Positions 19,718 to 28,067 of a stretch of 64,000 bases of DNA are shown here, piece after piece. How positions within the stretch are numbered: position 1 is the first letter of the stretch; each line of letters begins with the position of its first letter. A program made the position numbers and the translations under genes. The notes beneath the pieces were generated by a model that worked only from the letters and a program-made list of their open reading frames with translations, searched no databases and was not told the origin of the DNA. Origin of the DNA: Streptomyces sp. AC1-42W (GTDB taxonomy: Bacteria; Actinomycetota; Actinomycetes; Streptomycetales; Streptomycetaceae). Location of the stretch: the NCBI RefSeq assembly GCF_003248355.1, contig NZ_QKWY01000002.1, forward strand, positions 248,001-312,000, given 5' to 3'.

Positions 19718-19959
19718 GGCTGGACCTCACCCCCTCTGCCCCCACGGCGGTGTTGCTCACTCCCCCACTGTGGCACCGGCCTCTGACATCGCAATGCCGG
19801 TGGGCCAAGTGCCGGAACGCCTGCGCCGCACCCTAGTTGGGGGTGCGGCGGGCGTCATCCGGATGGCTCAGCCGTCACTCGATGGAATGGCTTTGGGCAA
19901 AGCTGTTGAGGTGTGGGGGGCCTACGGGGTACGGGGGCGAGTCCTCGTTTTTGGCCGGA

Positions 19960-21228
19960 TCAGGCCCGTGCGGTCGCCGCGTCCTCGGCGGCCTTCCGGG
20001 CGATGTCCGTACGCAGCTGGGAGCCCTCCAGCCGAATCCTGGCCGCCGCCGCGTAGGCGCGCTCGCGGGCGCCCGCGAGGTCCTCGGCCGTCGCCGTCAC
20101 GGACAGCACCCGGCCGCCCGCGCTGACGACCGCGTCGCCCTCGCGGCGGGTGCCGGCGTGCAGGACGTACGCGTGCGGGGCGTCCTGCGCCGCGACCTCG
20201 CCCAACCCCTCGATCGCATCACCCGTACGGGGAGTCCCCGGATAGTTGTGCGAGGCGATGACCACGGTGACGGCCGCCTCCTCGCTCCACCGCAGCGGCG
20301 ACAGCTGGTCCAGGGAGCCGTTGGCGGACGCGAGCAGCACTCCGGCCAGCGGCGTCTTCAGGCGCGCCAGGACGACCTGGGTCTCCGGGTCGCCGAACCG
20401 GGCGTTGAACTCGATGACCCGTACACCGCGCGAGGTGATCGCGAGGCCCGCGTACAGCAGCCCCGAGAAGGGCGTACCGCGCCGGCGCAGCTCGTCGACG
20501 GTCGGCTGGAGCACCGACTCCAGGACCTCGTCCACCAGCTTGGGGTCGGCCCACGGCAGCGGGGAGTACGCGCCCATGCCGCCGGTGTTCGGGCCCTCGT
20601 CACCGTCGAGCGCGCGCTTGAAGTCCTGGGCGGGCTGGAGCGGCAGCACGGTGGTGCCGTCCGTGATCGCGAAGAGGCTCACCTCGGGGCCGTCGAGGAA
20701 CTCCTCGATGACCACCCGCTCGCAGGCGAGCGCGTGGGCGCGGGCCGCCTCGACGTCCTCGGTGACGACGACGCCCTTGCCGGCGGCCAGCCCGTCGTCC
20801 TTGACGACGTACGGCGCGCCGAAGGCGTCGAGGGCGGCGTCGATCTCGGCGGGCGTGGTGCACACGTAGCTGCGGGCGGTCGGTACGCCCGCCCCGGCCA
20901 TGACGTCCTTCGCGAACGCCTTCGAGCCCTCCAGCCGGGCGGCCTCGCCGGACGGGCCGAAGCAGGCGATGCCGGCGGCGCGCACGGCGTCGGCGACCCC
21001 GGCGACGAGGGGCGCCTCCGGGCCGACGACCACCAGATCGGCACCCAGCCCGGTGGCGAGGTGCGCGACGGCAGCGCCGTCGAGGGCGTCGACCTGGTGC
21101 AGTTCGGCCACCTCTGCGATACCGGCGTTGCCGGGGGCGCAGTACAGGTCGGTGACCTCGGGGTCGAGGGACAGAGAGCGGCACAGGGCATGTTCGCGGG
21201 CGCCGCCGCCGATGACGAGGACCTTCAC
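19960..21228 (-). CDS. purD: Phosphoribosylamine-glycine ligase (GAR synthetase)
   Basis: PurD joins glycine to phosphoribosylamine using ATP, the second step of purine synthesis. The 422-residue ATP-grasp protein begins [20 protein letters not shown]. It contains [39 protein letters not shown] (ATP-binding loop), [11 protein letters not shown] and [21 protein letters not shown] chose the GTG at 21228; the frame continues open upstream only as low-complexity sequence. It is convergent with no gene and is 197 bp from the dnaX stop. Confidence 0.96.
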   Translation of the reverse strand: MKVLVIGGGAREHALCRSLSLDPEVTDLYCAPGNAGIAEVAELHQVDALDGAAVAHLATGLGADLVVVGPEAPLVAGVADAVRAAGIACFGPSGEAARLEGSKAFAKDVMAGAGVPTARSYVCTTPAEIDAALDAFGAPYVVKDDGLAAGKGVVVTEDVEAARAHALACERVVIEEFLDGPEVSLFAITDGTTVLPLQPAQDFKRALDGDEGPNTGGMGAYSPLPWADPKLVDEVLESVLQPTVDELRRRGTPFSGLLYAGLAITSRGVRVIEFNARFGDPETQVVLARLKTPLAGVLLASANGSLDQLSPLRWSEEAAVTVVIASHNYPGTPRTGDAIEGLGEVAAQDAPHAYVLHAGTRREGDAVVSAGGRVLSVTATAEDLAGARERAYAAAARIRLEGSQLRTDIARKAAEDAATARA

Positions 21229-21425
21229 GGGGTGCAGCCTAGCCGCCGGGACGCGCGGGCCCGGACGGCCGCCGATCCGTGGACACGGGGGCGCGTGCCG
21301 CGCCGGGGCGGGGGCGGCACGTCGGAGCGCCGGGTGTCCGGCGTCAGGTGCCCAGTGCCAGGCGCCCGGCGTTCGGCGCTCGGCGTCCGGCGTTCGGCGT
21401 TCGGAAGGGTGTCGGTGCCGGCGGG

Positions 21426-23669
21426 CTATTCGTTCGTGTACTCCTCCACCACCGTGGCCCCCAGCTCGCGGACGATCAGCTCGTGTCCGGAGAGCGCGGA
21501 GTCGACCAGGTCGGGGTCGTCGGCCTCCGGGATGTCGTCCTCGGGCGCGACGGCCCTGGGCGGCTCGGGAGCGGCGGCGGCCGGCGGCGGCCCGGCCGGG
21601 GCCCCGGAGCCGCCCGGCTGCGGCGGGGCGGCGGGAGGCTGGGCGGGGGCGGGCCGCTGCTCGTACGACTGCGGCGCGGGGGCGGCGGGGCGCTGCGGGG
21701 CGGGCGGCGGGGTGTACGGGCGCTGGCCCCCGGACGGCGGCGGCGCGGGCTGCCCGGCGCCGCCGGAGGGGTCCACGATGGCCTCGATCTTCCACTGCGC
21801 GTTGAACCGCTCGGCCAGGGCCTGCCGCAGCACGTCCTCGCTGCCGCTGCTCGCGAAGTTGTCCCGCGCTCCGGCGTTGAGGAAGCCGATCTGCAGGGTG
21901 CTGCCGTCGAACCCGGTGACCTGGGCGTTCTGGCTGAGGAGAATCCACGTGAAACGTCGGCGGTTCTTCACCGCCTCCAGGATGTCGGGCCACATGTTGC
22001 GCACCTGCCCCGCGCCCTGCGCCATGCCCGGCGCGGTCTCGGGGGCGGCGTGGGCGCTCTGCGGCGCGGGGGCGGGCGCGGCCGGGGCGGGCGTGGGCGC
22101 CGGGGCGGGGCCCCTGCCGGGCGCGGCGGCGGTGGGCCAGCCGCCGGGGCGGCGTCCCTGGTCGGCGGCGGGCGCGGGCGCGGAGGCCGCGGCGGGCCAC
22201 GCCCCGGGCCGCTGCCCGGAGCCGGGCGCTTCGGCGGGGGGTGGGGTGGGCGCGGGGGCGGCGGGCGGGGTCTGCGGGGCGGCCGGAGCCTGTGTGTACG
22301 GGGCGGCGGACTCCGGGGCCTGCGCGGCAGCCGGGGCGGGGGCCTGCTGCCCGTACGGGGCCTGCGGCGCGGGCGCGTCCCCCCGGACGGCGGCGCGTGC
22401 GGCGGCGGGCCCGGCGCCCGGCTGCGGGGCGACGGGGGCCGGTGCGTGGGCGAGGGCCTCGGGGCCGGGGACGTACCCCATGGCGGGACCGGGGCCGGTG
22501 GTGGCGAAGGAGGCGCCCCGCTCCAGCCGGTCGAGCCGGGCCTGGAGCGAGCGCTCGTCGTCGAAGGCGGCGGGCAGCAGGACCCGGGCGCAGATCAGCT
22601 CGACCTGGAGGCGCGGCGAGGTCGCGCCGCGCATCTCCGTGAGCCCCTGGTTGACCAGGTCGGCGGCGCGGCTCAGCTCGGCGGCTCCGAACACGGACGC
22701 CTGGGCCTGCATCCGCTCCACGACGTCGGCGGGCGCGTCGATCAGCCCCTTCTCCCCGGCGTCCGGGACGGCGGCGAGGATCACCAGGTCGCGCAGCCGC
22801 TCCAGCAGGTCGGCGACGAAGCGGCGCGGGTCGTTGCCGCCCTCGATGACCCGGTCCACGACCTCGAAGGCGGCGGCCCCGTCGCCCGCCGCGAAGGCGT
22901 CCACGACGGAGTCGAGCAGGGAGCCGTCCGTATAACCGAGAAGGGCCGTCGCCATGGCGTACGTCACACCCTCGTCGCCCGCGCCGGCGAGCAGCTGGTC
23001 CATGACGGACATCGAGTCACGCACGGACCCGGCACCGGCCCGTACGACGAGCGGCAGGACGCCCTCGTCGACGTGGCTGTTCTCCCGGCCGCAGACCTCG
23101 GCGAGGTAGTCGCGCAGCGTCCCCGGCGGCACCAGCCGGAAGGGGTAGTGGTGGGTGCGCGAACGAATGGTGCCGATGACCTTCTCGGGCTCCGTGGTCG
23201 CGAAGATGAACTTCAGATGCTCCGGGGGCTCCTCCACCACCTTCAGCAGGGCGTTGAACCCCGCCGAGGTCACCATGTGGGCCTCGTCGATGATGTAGAT
23301 CTTGTAACGACTGGAGGCCGGTCCGAAGAACGCCTTCTCGCGCAGATCACGGGCGTCGTCCACGCCACCGTGCGAAGCGGCGTCGATCTCGATGACGTCG
23401 ATCGACCCCGGCCCGTTGCGCGCGAGGTCCCGGCACGACTGGCACTCGCCGCAGGGGGTGGGCGTGGGCCCCTGCTCACAGTTCAGACAGCGGGCGAGGA
23501 TGCGCGCACTCGTCGTCTTGCCGCAGCCCCGCGGGCCGCTGAACAGGTACGCGTGATTGACCCGGTTGTTCCGCAGGGCCTGCTGGAGCGGGTCAGTGAC
23601 ATGCTCCTGACCGATGACCTCGGCGAACGACTCGGGGCGGTAGCGGCGGTACAGCGCAAGGGACGACAC
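21426..23669 (-). CDS. dnaX: DNA polymerase III subunit gamma/tau
   Basis: DnaX is the ATPase of the clamp loader and tethers the polymerase cores. The start is the GTG at 23669, giving [20 protein letters not shown]. The AAA+ part (residues 1-240) has Walker [10 protein letters not shown] (45-53), the zinc module with Cys64, Cys73, Cys76 and Cys79, DEAHMVTS-type Walker B and the sensor [15 protein letters not shown]. Residues 250-400 are the collar domain. The region from about 410 to 560 is an Ala/Pro/Gly-rich linker, followed by a tau-like domain ([20 protein letters not shown]) and another Pro-rich tail. I see no programmed frameshift site for a short gamma form. Confidence 0.95.
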   Translation of the reverse strand: MSSLALYRRYRPESFAEVIGQEHVTDPLQQALRNNRVNHAYLFSGPRGCGKTTSARILARCLNCEQGPTPTPCGECQSCRDLARNGPGSIDVIEIDAASHGGVDDARDLREKAFFGPASSRYKIYIIDEAHMVTSAGFNALLKVVEEPPEHLKFIFATTEPEKVIGTIRSRTHHYPFRLVPPGTLRDYLAEVCGRENSHVDEGVLPLVVRAGAGSVRDSMSVMDQLLAGAGDEGVTYAMATALLGYTDGSLLDSVVDAFAAGDGAAAFEVVDRVIEGGNDPRRFVADLLERLRDLVILAAVPDAGEKGLIDAPADVVERMQAQASVFGAAELSRAADLVNQGLTEMRGATSPRLQVELICARVLLPAAFDDERSLQARLDRLERGASFATTGPGPAMGYVPGPEALAHAPAPVAPQPGAGPAAARAAVRGDAPAPQAPYGQQAPAPAAAQAPESAAPYTQAPAAPQTPPAAPAPTPPPAEAPGSGQRPGAWPAAASAPAPAADQGRRPGGWPTAAAPGRGPAPAPTPAPAAPAPAPQSAHAAPETAPGMAQGAGQVRNMWPDILEAVKNRRRFTWILLSQNAQVTGFDGSTLQIGFLNAGARDNFASSGSEDVLRQALAERFNAQWKIEAIVDPSGGAGQPAPPPSGGQRPYTPPPAPQRPAAPAPQSYEQRPAPAQPPAAPPQPGGSGAPAGPPPAAAAPEPPRAVAPEDDIPEADDPDLVDSALSGHELIVRELGATVVEEYTNE

Positions 23670-23721
23670 ACCTACGAGGTTATCGGGGCGCACTGACAAC
23701 CCCACCCGCCCGGACACGCAA

Positions 23722-23811
23722 GGGCCCCCCACGCACCCGCCAGAGCCAACCTACCCTTGCTGCCTTCCGGCCCTGGGGGAGTTCAGTCAGATAGCGCCAC
23801 GTGAGGGGCTG
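23722..23811 (-). ncRNA. ffs: Small signal recognition particle RNA (4.5S-type)
   Basis: On the minus strand, about 90 nt fold into a single hairpin whose closing stem GCCCCTCACG pairs with CGTGGGGGGC. The apical region reads CCAGGGCCGGAAGGCAGCA, the conserved Ffh-binding domain with its GGAAG/GCAGCA symmetric loop. It lies directly upstream of dnaX on the same strand, its usual place in Streptomyces. Exact ends are approximate. Confidence 0.85.
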
Positions 23812-23934
23812 ACGCCCACCTTAACCGATCCCCACCCCCACAAGTCCACCTCCCCCACCTCCCCGAACCCCCTCCAGCACCTCCCCGCGGATCGGGTTCG
23901 CGAGCACTCCCCAACGTCTTGTATTGTTTGCGGC

Positions 23935-24022
23935 GGAGGATTCGCCTAGTGGCCTAGGGCGCACGCTTGGAAAGCGTGTTGGGGGCAACCCCTCACGAGT
24001 TCGAATCTCGTATCCTCCGCCA
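23935..24022 (+). tRNA. tRNA-Ser(GGA)
   Basis: This class II tRNA has acceptor GGAGGAT pairing with ATCCTCC, discriminator G and encoded CCA. The anticodon loop TTGGAAA gives anticodon GGA, and there is a long variable arm (TTGGGGGCAACCCCTC). Its 3' half (from 23967) is duplicated at 37351, so this gene is the attachment site of the downstream genomic island. The functional 3' end is now supplied by the island. Confidence 0.97.
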
Positions 24023-24060
24023 GTGCCTCACCGGGCACGATGTCGAAGGGCCCCACCGCT
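23967..24060 (+). repeat. Island attachment repeat, left copy (attL)
   Basis: These 94 bp, from the tRNA-Ser anticodon loop to 38 bp past the tRNA, are repeated at 37351-37444 with a single mismatch (A at 24040, T at 37424). Confidence 0.92.
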
Positions 24061-24079
24061 CGCGGTGGGGCCCTTCGAC
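24042..24079. terminator. Bidirectional terminator after tRNA-Ser and the island reductase gene
   Basis: A perfect 17-bp stem beginning GTCGAAGGGCCCCACCG with a 4-nt loop lies between the tRNA and the convergent minus-strand gene. The right attachment copy keeps only the left arm, so the hairpin came with the island. Confidence 0.85.
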
Positions 24080-24085
24080 GTTGTC

Positions 24086-25000
24086 TCACCCCTTGAGGGG
24101 CAGGTCCCTGGATGCGTAGTACACGCGCAGCGCTGCCTCGCTGCCGGAGCCCAGGGCGGTCATGATCCGTTGGAAGCGGGCGGAGCGGAGGTCACCGGCC
24201 ACGATGACGCGGGGGTGCTGGTCGGTGGGCGGGCAGTATCCGTCCGTGCCGCGGATCAGGTCTCCGGGTGGGGCGGCGGGGGCACTTCCCAGGCTGAGGA
24301 AGGCCGCGTCCGCCGTGATCGTCCGGTGAATACCGTCCTGCCCCACTGCCTCGGCCGACAACTGGGCACCTTCTCCACCGTGCAGCGTCAGGTGATCGAC
24401 GGGGAGCAGCGTGACCCGTGGGTCCTCGCGGACCTCGTCGATCTTGTACGCGTCGGCAGCCGGGTACGCCACGAGGAGGCGCGTGTCCGTGGTCGGATGG
24501 GCGCGCAGGAAGGTGCCAATAGGGCGGTCGCCACCGAGTACGAGGAGGGTCCGGCCCTGGGCGTCACCGGCGTCCGCCTGCCAGAGCGCGGGCAGAGTCA
24601 GACCGACGCAGGCGGTGATCCAGGGCGCGTCGCCGGGTTGGAGAGGGCCGACGCCCGTGGCGACGACGGCGTACGGGGCGGTGAGGGAAGCGCCCGTGTC
24701 CAACGTGACGGTCACCTGGTCGTCGTCCGCGCGAAGCTCGGTGACGTACCGGCCGAGTTCGAGCCGGCACAGCTCCGTGCCCTTCAGCTCGGCGACGATG
24801 GCGTCGGCCAGCTCGGGGCCGCCGGTGTAGCCGCCGAGAACGTTGTTCAAGGCTGGGATTCGGTACAGGTTCCGGCACAGCCGGTCCGGCTCGACCAAAA
24901 CCGAGCGCATGCCGACACTGGCGGCCATGCGTGCGGCGGCGCATCCGGCGGGTCCGCCGCCGATGATGATCAGATCGGTGTCGTACAGCGTGTCGCCCAT
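24086..25000 (-). CDS. Thioredoxin-reductase-like FAD/NAD(P)H oxidoreductase lacking the CxxC pair
   Basis: The 304-residue protein has the fold order of low-molecular-weight thioredoxin reductases. The FAD loop is IIIGGGPAGCAAARMAA (residues 11-27), then NVLGGYTGGPELADAIVAEL, the ATG motif AVVATGVG, and the NAD(P) loop TLLVLGGDRPIG (151-162). The C-terminal VIVAGDLRSARFQRIMTALG binds flavin. The redox-active CxxC expected near residue 135 is replaced by a lone Cys131, so it cannot reduce thioredoxin in the usual way and may be a ferredoxin-NADP reductase or amine oxidoreductase analogue. It starts 4 bp after the isochorismatase gene and is probably co-translated with it. Confidence 0.8.
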   Translation of the reverse strand: MGDTLYDTDLIIIGGGPAGCAAARMAASVGMRSVLVEPDRLCRNLYRIPALNNVLGGYTGGPELADAIVAELKGTELCRLELGRYVTELRADDDQVTVTLDTGASLTAPYAVVATGVGPLQPGDAPWITACVGLTLPALWQADAGDAQGRTLLVLGGDRPIGTFLRAHPTTDTRLLVAYPAADAYKIDEVREDPRVTLLPVDHLTLHGGEGAQLSAEAVGQDGIHRTITADAAFLSLGSAPAAPPGDLIRGTDGYCPPTDQHPRVIVAGDLRSARFQRIMTALGSGSEAALRVYYASRDLPLKG

Positions 25001-25004
25001 AGGG

Positions 25005-25574
25005 CTATTCCAGCATCGGAGCCCCTGCATACGCCGCGAGTTGGTCGACCACGTGCTCGGTGGTGACAAGTTGGCCGGTTCCGATCAGACGGCGCGCGAC
25101 GACGAGGCCGGCGTCGTGTACGTCAGGGCCGGCGTCGCTGGCGCAGGCGTCGGTGACGATCCAGGGTGCGTAGCCGTGTTCGAAGGCGTCGGCCGCAGAC
25201 TTCAGGACGCAGCTCTCGGTAGCGATTCCGCAGAAGACGAGGTCGGTCCAGCCGCCCCCACGGACCAGTTCGGCTGCCTGGAGGGTGAAGAGCGTGTAGC
25301 CGGTCTTGTCGACGACCGCGTGCGCGCGGGCTGCCGCCTCCGCGAGTTCGGGGACGATGTCGGTCTCAGGTGGTTCTTGGAGTCGGCGCCACTGGAAGAA
25401 GCGCTCGTACGGGCTGTCCGGATAGTTGAAGTACCGGGTGAAAATCACGGGTCGGCCGGCGCCGGTCCACTGGGTGACGAGATCGGAGACCGCCCGCACG
25501 GCGTGGCGGCTTCGCTCGTTCACGAAGCCGTTCTGCATGTCGATCACGACCAGCGCGGCGCTGCCGATGTCCAT
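25005..25574 (-). CDS. Isochorismatase-family cysteine hydrolase
   Basis: The 189-residue protein has the full catalytic triad of the family. Asp12 is in ALVVIDMQNGF, Lys90 in AVVDKTGYTLF and Cys122 in FCGIATESCVLKSA, the last preceded by the conserved cis-peptide segment. Family members hydrolyse isochorismate, nicotinamide, N-carbamoyl compounds or other amides, and nothing here points to one substrate. The ATG at 25574 has AGGAGA upstream. It lies 25 bp behind the XRE regulator and 4 bp before the flavoprotein gene, making a three-gene minus-strand operon. Confidence 0.88.
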   Translation of the reverse strand: MDIGSAALVVIDMQNGFVNERSRHAVRAVSDLVTQWTGAGRPVIFTRYFNYPDSPYERFFQWRRLQEPPETDIVPELAEAAARAHAVVDKTGYTLFTLQAAELVRGGGWTDLVFCGIATESCVLKSAADAFEHGYAPWIVTDACASDAGPDVHDAGLVVARRLIGTGQLVTTEHVVDQLAAYAGAPMLE

Positions 25575-25599
25575 CCGTTGCTTCTCCTGCCCTGTGTTC

Positions 25600-26757
25600 T
25601 CACCGGACGCCCTCTCGCAGAGCGTCCTGCGCGGCGCGCAGCCGTTCGGCCAGCCCGCTGGTGTTCATGATGGCCTCCCGCATCAGAACGTGTTGAGCGG
25701 TCTCCTGGGCTCGGGCGGTGGTGAGCCGGGAGGAGGCGGCACGCAGGAAGCGCCAGCCGTACTGCTCGGGCATGAAGGGGTCCTGGCCGTCCTCGATCAT
25801 CTGCTGCACCTGGCGGGTGAAGCACCAGAGGGCTTGGACGGTCAGTTCACAGGTGACCAACTCGTCGATGGTGAGGCTGCGCTCGCGGGAGTGAGAGGCA
25901 TAGGCGACGCCGGACCAGCCCGCGTAGGCGGTGGACACACCCCGTACGCCGAAGGACACGATGTCGGGGTGGTCGAAGCCGGTGGCGAGGAGAGACTCCT
26001 CGACCGCACCGCCCAGAGGAGCTGGGCCGTCCGGGGCGCCGCGGTCGACCAGGACAGAGGGCGTGGACAGCAGGCGCAGTGCGGTGTCGTGGGCGTCGCC
26101 GGACCAGGGGCCCGAGGTGAGCCAGTAGAGGGAGAGGACGTACTCCGGGTTGGGGACGCGGGCGGGTTCCTCGTCCAGGAGGTCGCGGAGCTTGTCTCGT
26201 GCCCAGGGCAGGTCGGAGGCGTAGGAGCGGTACCGCCAGACCGCAAGGTCGGTGAGCGCGGCAGGCTGGTGCGGCTGAACGAGGTGAAAGACGGCCACCC
26301 CGCACGCGAAGACGTGAAGGACGCACTCCTGTGCCTCGGGGTGGTCGACGCGGGCCGAGGAGGACTCCAGCCACTCGCCGTGCGCACTCGGTCTCATGTG
26401 TGCACGGAGGCGGCCGGCGCGCTCGACGCCGATGAAAACTGGCAGGAACTTGTGGGAGTCGACTTCGATTCGGCCTGTCACGGGTGGCGCAGCGCCGTTT
26501 GTTCCCAGCGCCGCCGCGAACCGCGTCTGCGCTTCGCCCGACGCATGGTCGAGCGCGGTGTCGAGCACAGCCTGGGACTCTGCACGCGGCTGGTAACCCG
26601 CGCCGCCGCCCTCCCAGTTCGACACGGTGCGGTCGCTGACGCCGAGGTAGGCGGCGAAGTCACGCAGGCTCATGCGAAGGGCTTCGCGCAGCAGCCGTGC
26701 TTCGCGCCCGGACCATCTCTGCACAGTCACCACCGTCGTACCCCCCCCGTCCGTCAC
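25600..26757 (-). CDS. XRE-family transcriptional regulator of the island cluster
   Basis: The 385-residue protein has an N-terminal Cro/C1-type helix-turn-helix (residues 18-50, REALRMSLRDFAAYLGVSDR then TVSNWEGG) and a long helical C-terminal region without a recognised domain. Similar large XRE proteins in Streptomyces sense small molecules or act near mobile elements. It starts at a GTG and is divergent from the NUDIX operon across 191 bp. It therefore probably controls both its own operon and the eight-gene plus-strand operon. The start is uncertain by about ten codons because further GTG codons follow. Confidence 0.85.
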   Translation of the reverse strand: MTDGGGTTVVTVQRWSGREARLLREALRMSLRDFAAYLGVSDRTVSNWEGGGAGYQPRAESQAVLDTALDHASGEAQTRFAAALGTNGAAPPVTGRIEVDSHKFLPVFIGVERAGRLRAHMRPSAHGEWLESSSARVDHPEAQECVLHVFACGVAVFHLVQPHQPAALTDLAVWRYRSYASDLPWARDKLRDLLDEEPARVPNPEYVLSLYWLTSGPWSGDAHDTALRLLSTPSVLVDRGAPDGPAPLGGAVEESLLATGFDHPDIVSFGVRGVSTAYAGWSGVAYASHSRERSLTIDELVTCELTVQALWCFTRQVQQMIEDGQDPFMPEQYGWRFLRAASSRLTTARAQETAQHVLMREAIMNTSGLAERLRAAQDALREGVR

Positions 26758-26948
26758 CTGGTGAAACGCCGAAACACCCTGTGCGGGCAGTCCTGTTCGG
26801 CATTACTGCGGCATCGCTGCAGCACTCGTGCGTCACACTCAGCGATCAGTTTGCACCATGCTGTATTCACGAACCGGGGAAAGTGGCCACAGCCAAAAAG
26901 CGCCCCTCCGCCCGTTCTCTCCGGTTACACACCCAAGGAGCAAACGGC
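26758..26948. promoter_or_regulatory. Divergent promoter region of the island cluster
   Basis: This 191-bp gap separates the XRE regulator operon from the NUDIX operon and should carry both promoters and the regulator's operator. AAGGAG (26935-26940) is the NUDIX ribosome binding site. I cannot assign -35/-10 boxes with confidence. Confidence 0.5.
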
Positions 26949-27416
26949 ATGACCGACATCGTCAAGCGCAACGCCCGCGCCATCCTTCTCGACGGCGACG
27001 AACTGGTCCTCATCAAGCGCACCAAGCCCGGCAGGGAGCCGTACTGGGTGTCCGTCGGCGGAGGAGTCGAGGAAGAGGATGCGACCATCGAGGCGGCTCT
27101 GCACCGGGAGGTGTTCGAGGAGCTGGGCGGCAAGCTGGAACGCGCCGAGCTCGTCCACCTCATCACCGATGTGCTGGAGGGAGGCGTCGGAGTCCAGCAC
27201 ATCTTCGCGGCGCGCCTGGAGTCGATGGACCTGGCCGCACGGACGGGCACCGAGTTCGACAAGCCGGAGCGGGGCGGGTACGAGGTGGTCCGGGTGCCCT
27301 TCACCGCCCAGGCCGTCCGTGAGCTGAACCTGATGCCGCCGGAGTTGGCCGAGTTCATCGCCACGAACACCCACGCGATCACCTCCGTCCTCGACACACC
27401 GATCCGCGAGGCATGA
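26949..27416 (+). CDS. NUDIX hydrolase
   Basis: The 155-residue protein is a single Nudix domain that hydrolyses a nucleoside diphosphate linked to another moiety. The Nudix box spans residues 37-61 (GGGVEEEDATIEAALHREVF, then EELGG). The catalytic REVFEELG is intact, but the first Glu of the consensus is Ala45. The ATG has AAGGAG eight bases upstream. It is the first gene of the eight-gene operon and ends 3 bp before the next start, so it may hydrolyse or recycle a nucleotide product or by-product of that pathway. Confidence 0.9.
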   Translation: MTDIVKRNARAILLDGDELVLIKRTKPGREPYWVSVGGGVEEEDATIEAALHREVFEELGGKLERAELVHLITDVLEGGVGVQHIFAARLESMDLAARTGTEFDKPERGGYEVVRVPFTAQAVRELNLMPPELAEFIATNTHAITSVLDTPIREA

Positions 27417-27419
27417 GCG

Positions 27420-28067
27420 GTGGAGCGGTTACCGGACTTCATCAGCCTCAACGGCCCTGACAACGTCGGCAAGACGACTCACCTCGATCGGCTGGCCACG
27501 CGCCGACACGTCTTCCAAGCGTTGGGAGCCGTCCACGAGCACGACCCCGAGCCGTGGGCGCGAGCAGCGGCCGGCGACTACGCCCGGTGGTGGTTCGAGA
27601 CGTCCACGACGGTCGAGCTGACGGAGATGCTGCTCGTCGGTCACGCCAAGCGGGCCACCGCACGCGAGCCCGGTCGTACGGGACTGCTGGACCGTGGCCT
27701 GCCCATGCTCCTCGCTGTGGCCACCGCGACATGCGTGGTCAAGGACGAGCTGACGGTGGGCGAGGCGTTCAAGACCGTGACGGACATCGCCGGTTCGCGC
27801 GCCACCGCATCGGAGACCGCGGTGCTGCTGCTCGCATCCCTCGACGCCGAGCGCAGTTACGCCATCACCAGCGCCCGCGAGGGCCGCCCGTGGACCGGGA
27901 TCTACCCGGCCTATCAGAAGACACTGCACGCTGTTCTGCTTCACCAGGCCGGCCACGGCACGTACGCCGCTGTCGTGGACTGCGAGAACCGCTCCCTGGA
28001 CGACGTGCACAGCGCCGTACTCCATCACCTCGGCCTCACTCCACTCACCGACGGGAGTCCCCGATGA
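27420..28067 (+). CDS. Thymidylate-kinase-like P-loop nucleotide kinase
   Basis: The 215-residue protein has the P-loop FISLNGPDNVGKTTHLDRL (residues 7-25) typical of dTMP kinases and a LLDRGLPML segment in the position of their DR motif. The rest diverges strongly from housekeeping Tmk, which Streptomyces has elsewhere, so it probably phosphorylates a different nucleotide or a related compound. The start is a GTG 3 bp after the NUDIX stop, and the end overlaps the next gene by 4 bp (ATGA). Confidence 0.8.
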   Translation: MERLPDFISLNGPDNVGKTTHLDRLATRRHVFQALGAVHEHDPEPWARAAAGDYARWWFETSTTVELTEMLLVGHAKRATAREPGRTGLLDRGLPMLLAVATATCVVKDELTVGEAFKTVTDIAGSRATASETAVLLLASLDAERSYAITSAREGRPWTGIYPAYQKTLHAVLLHQAGHGTYAAVVDCENRSLDDVHSAVLHHLGLTPLTDGSPR

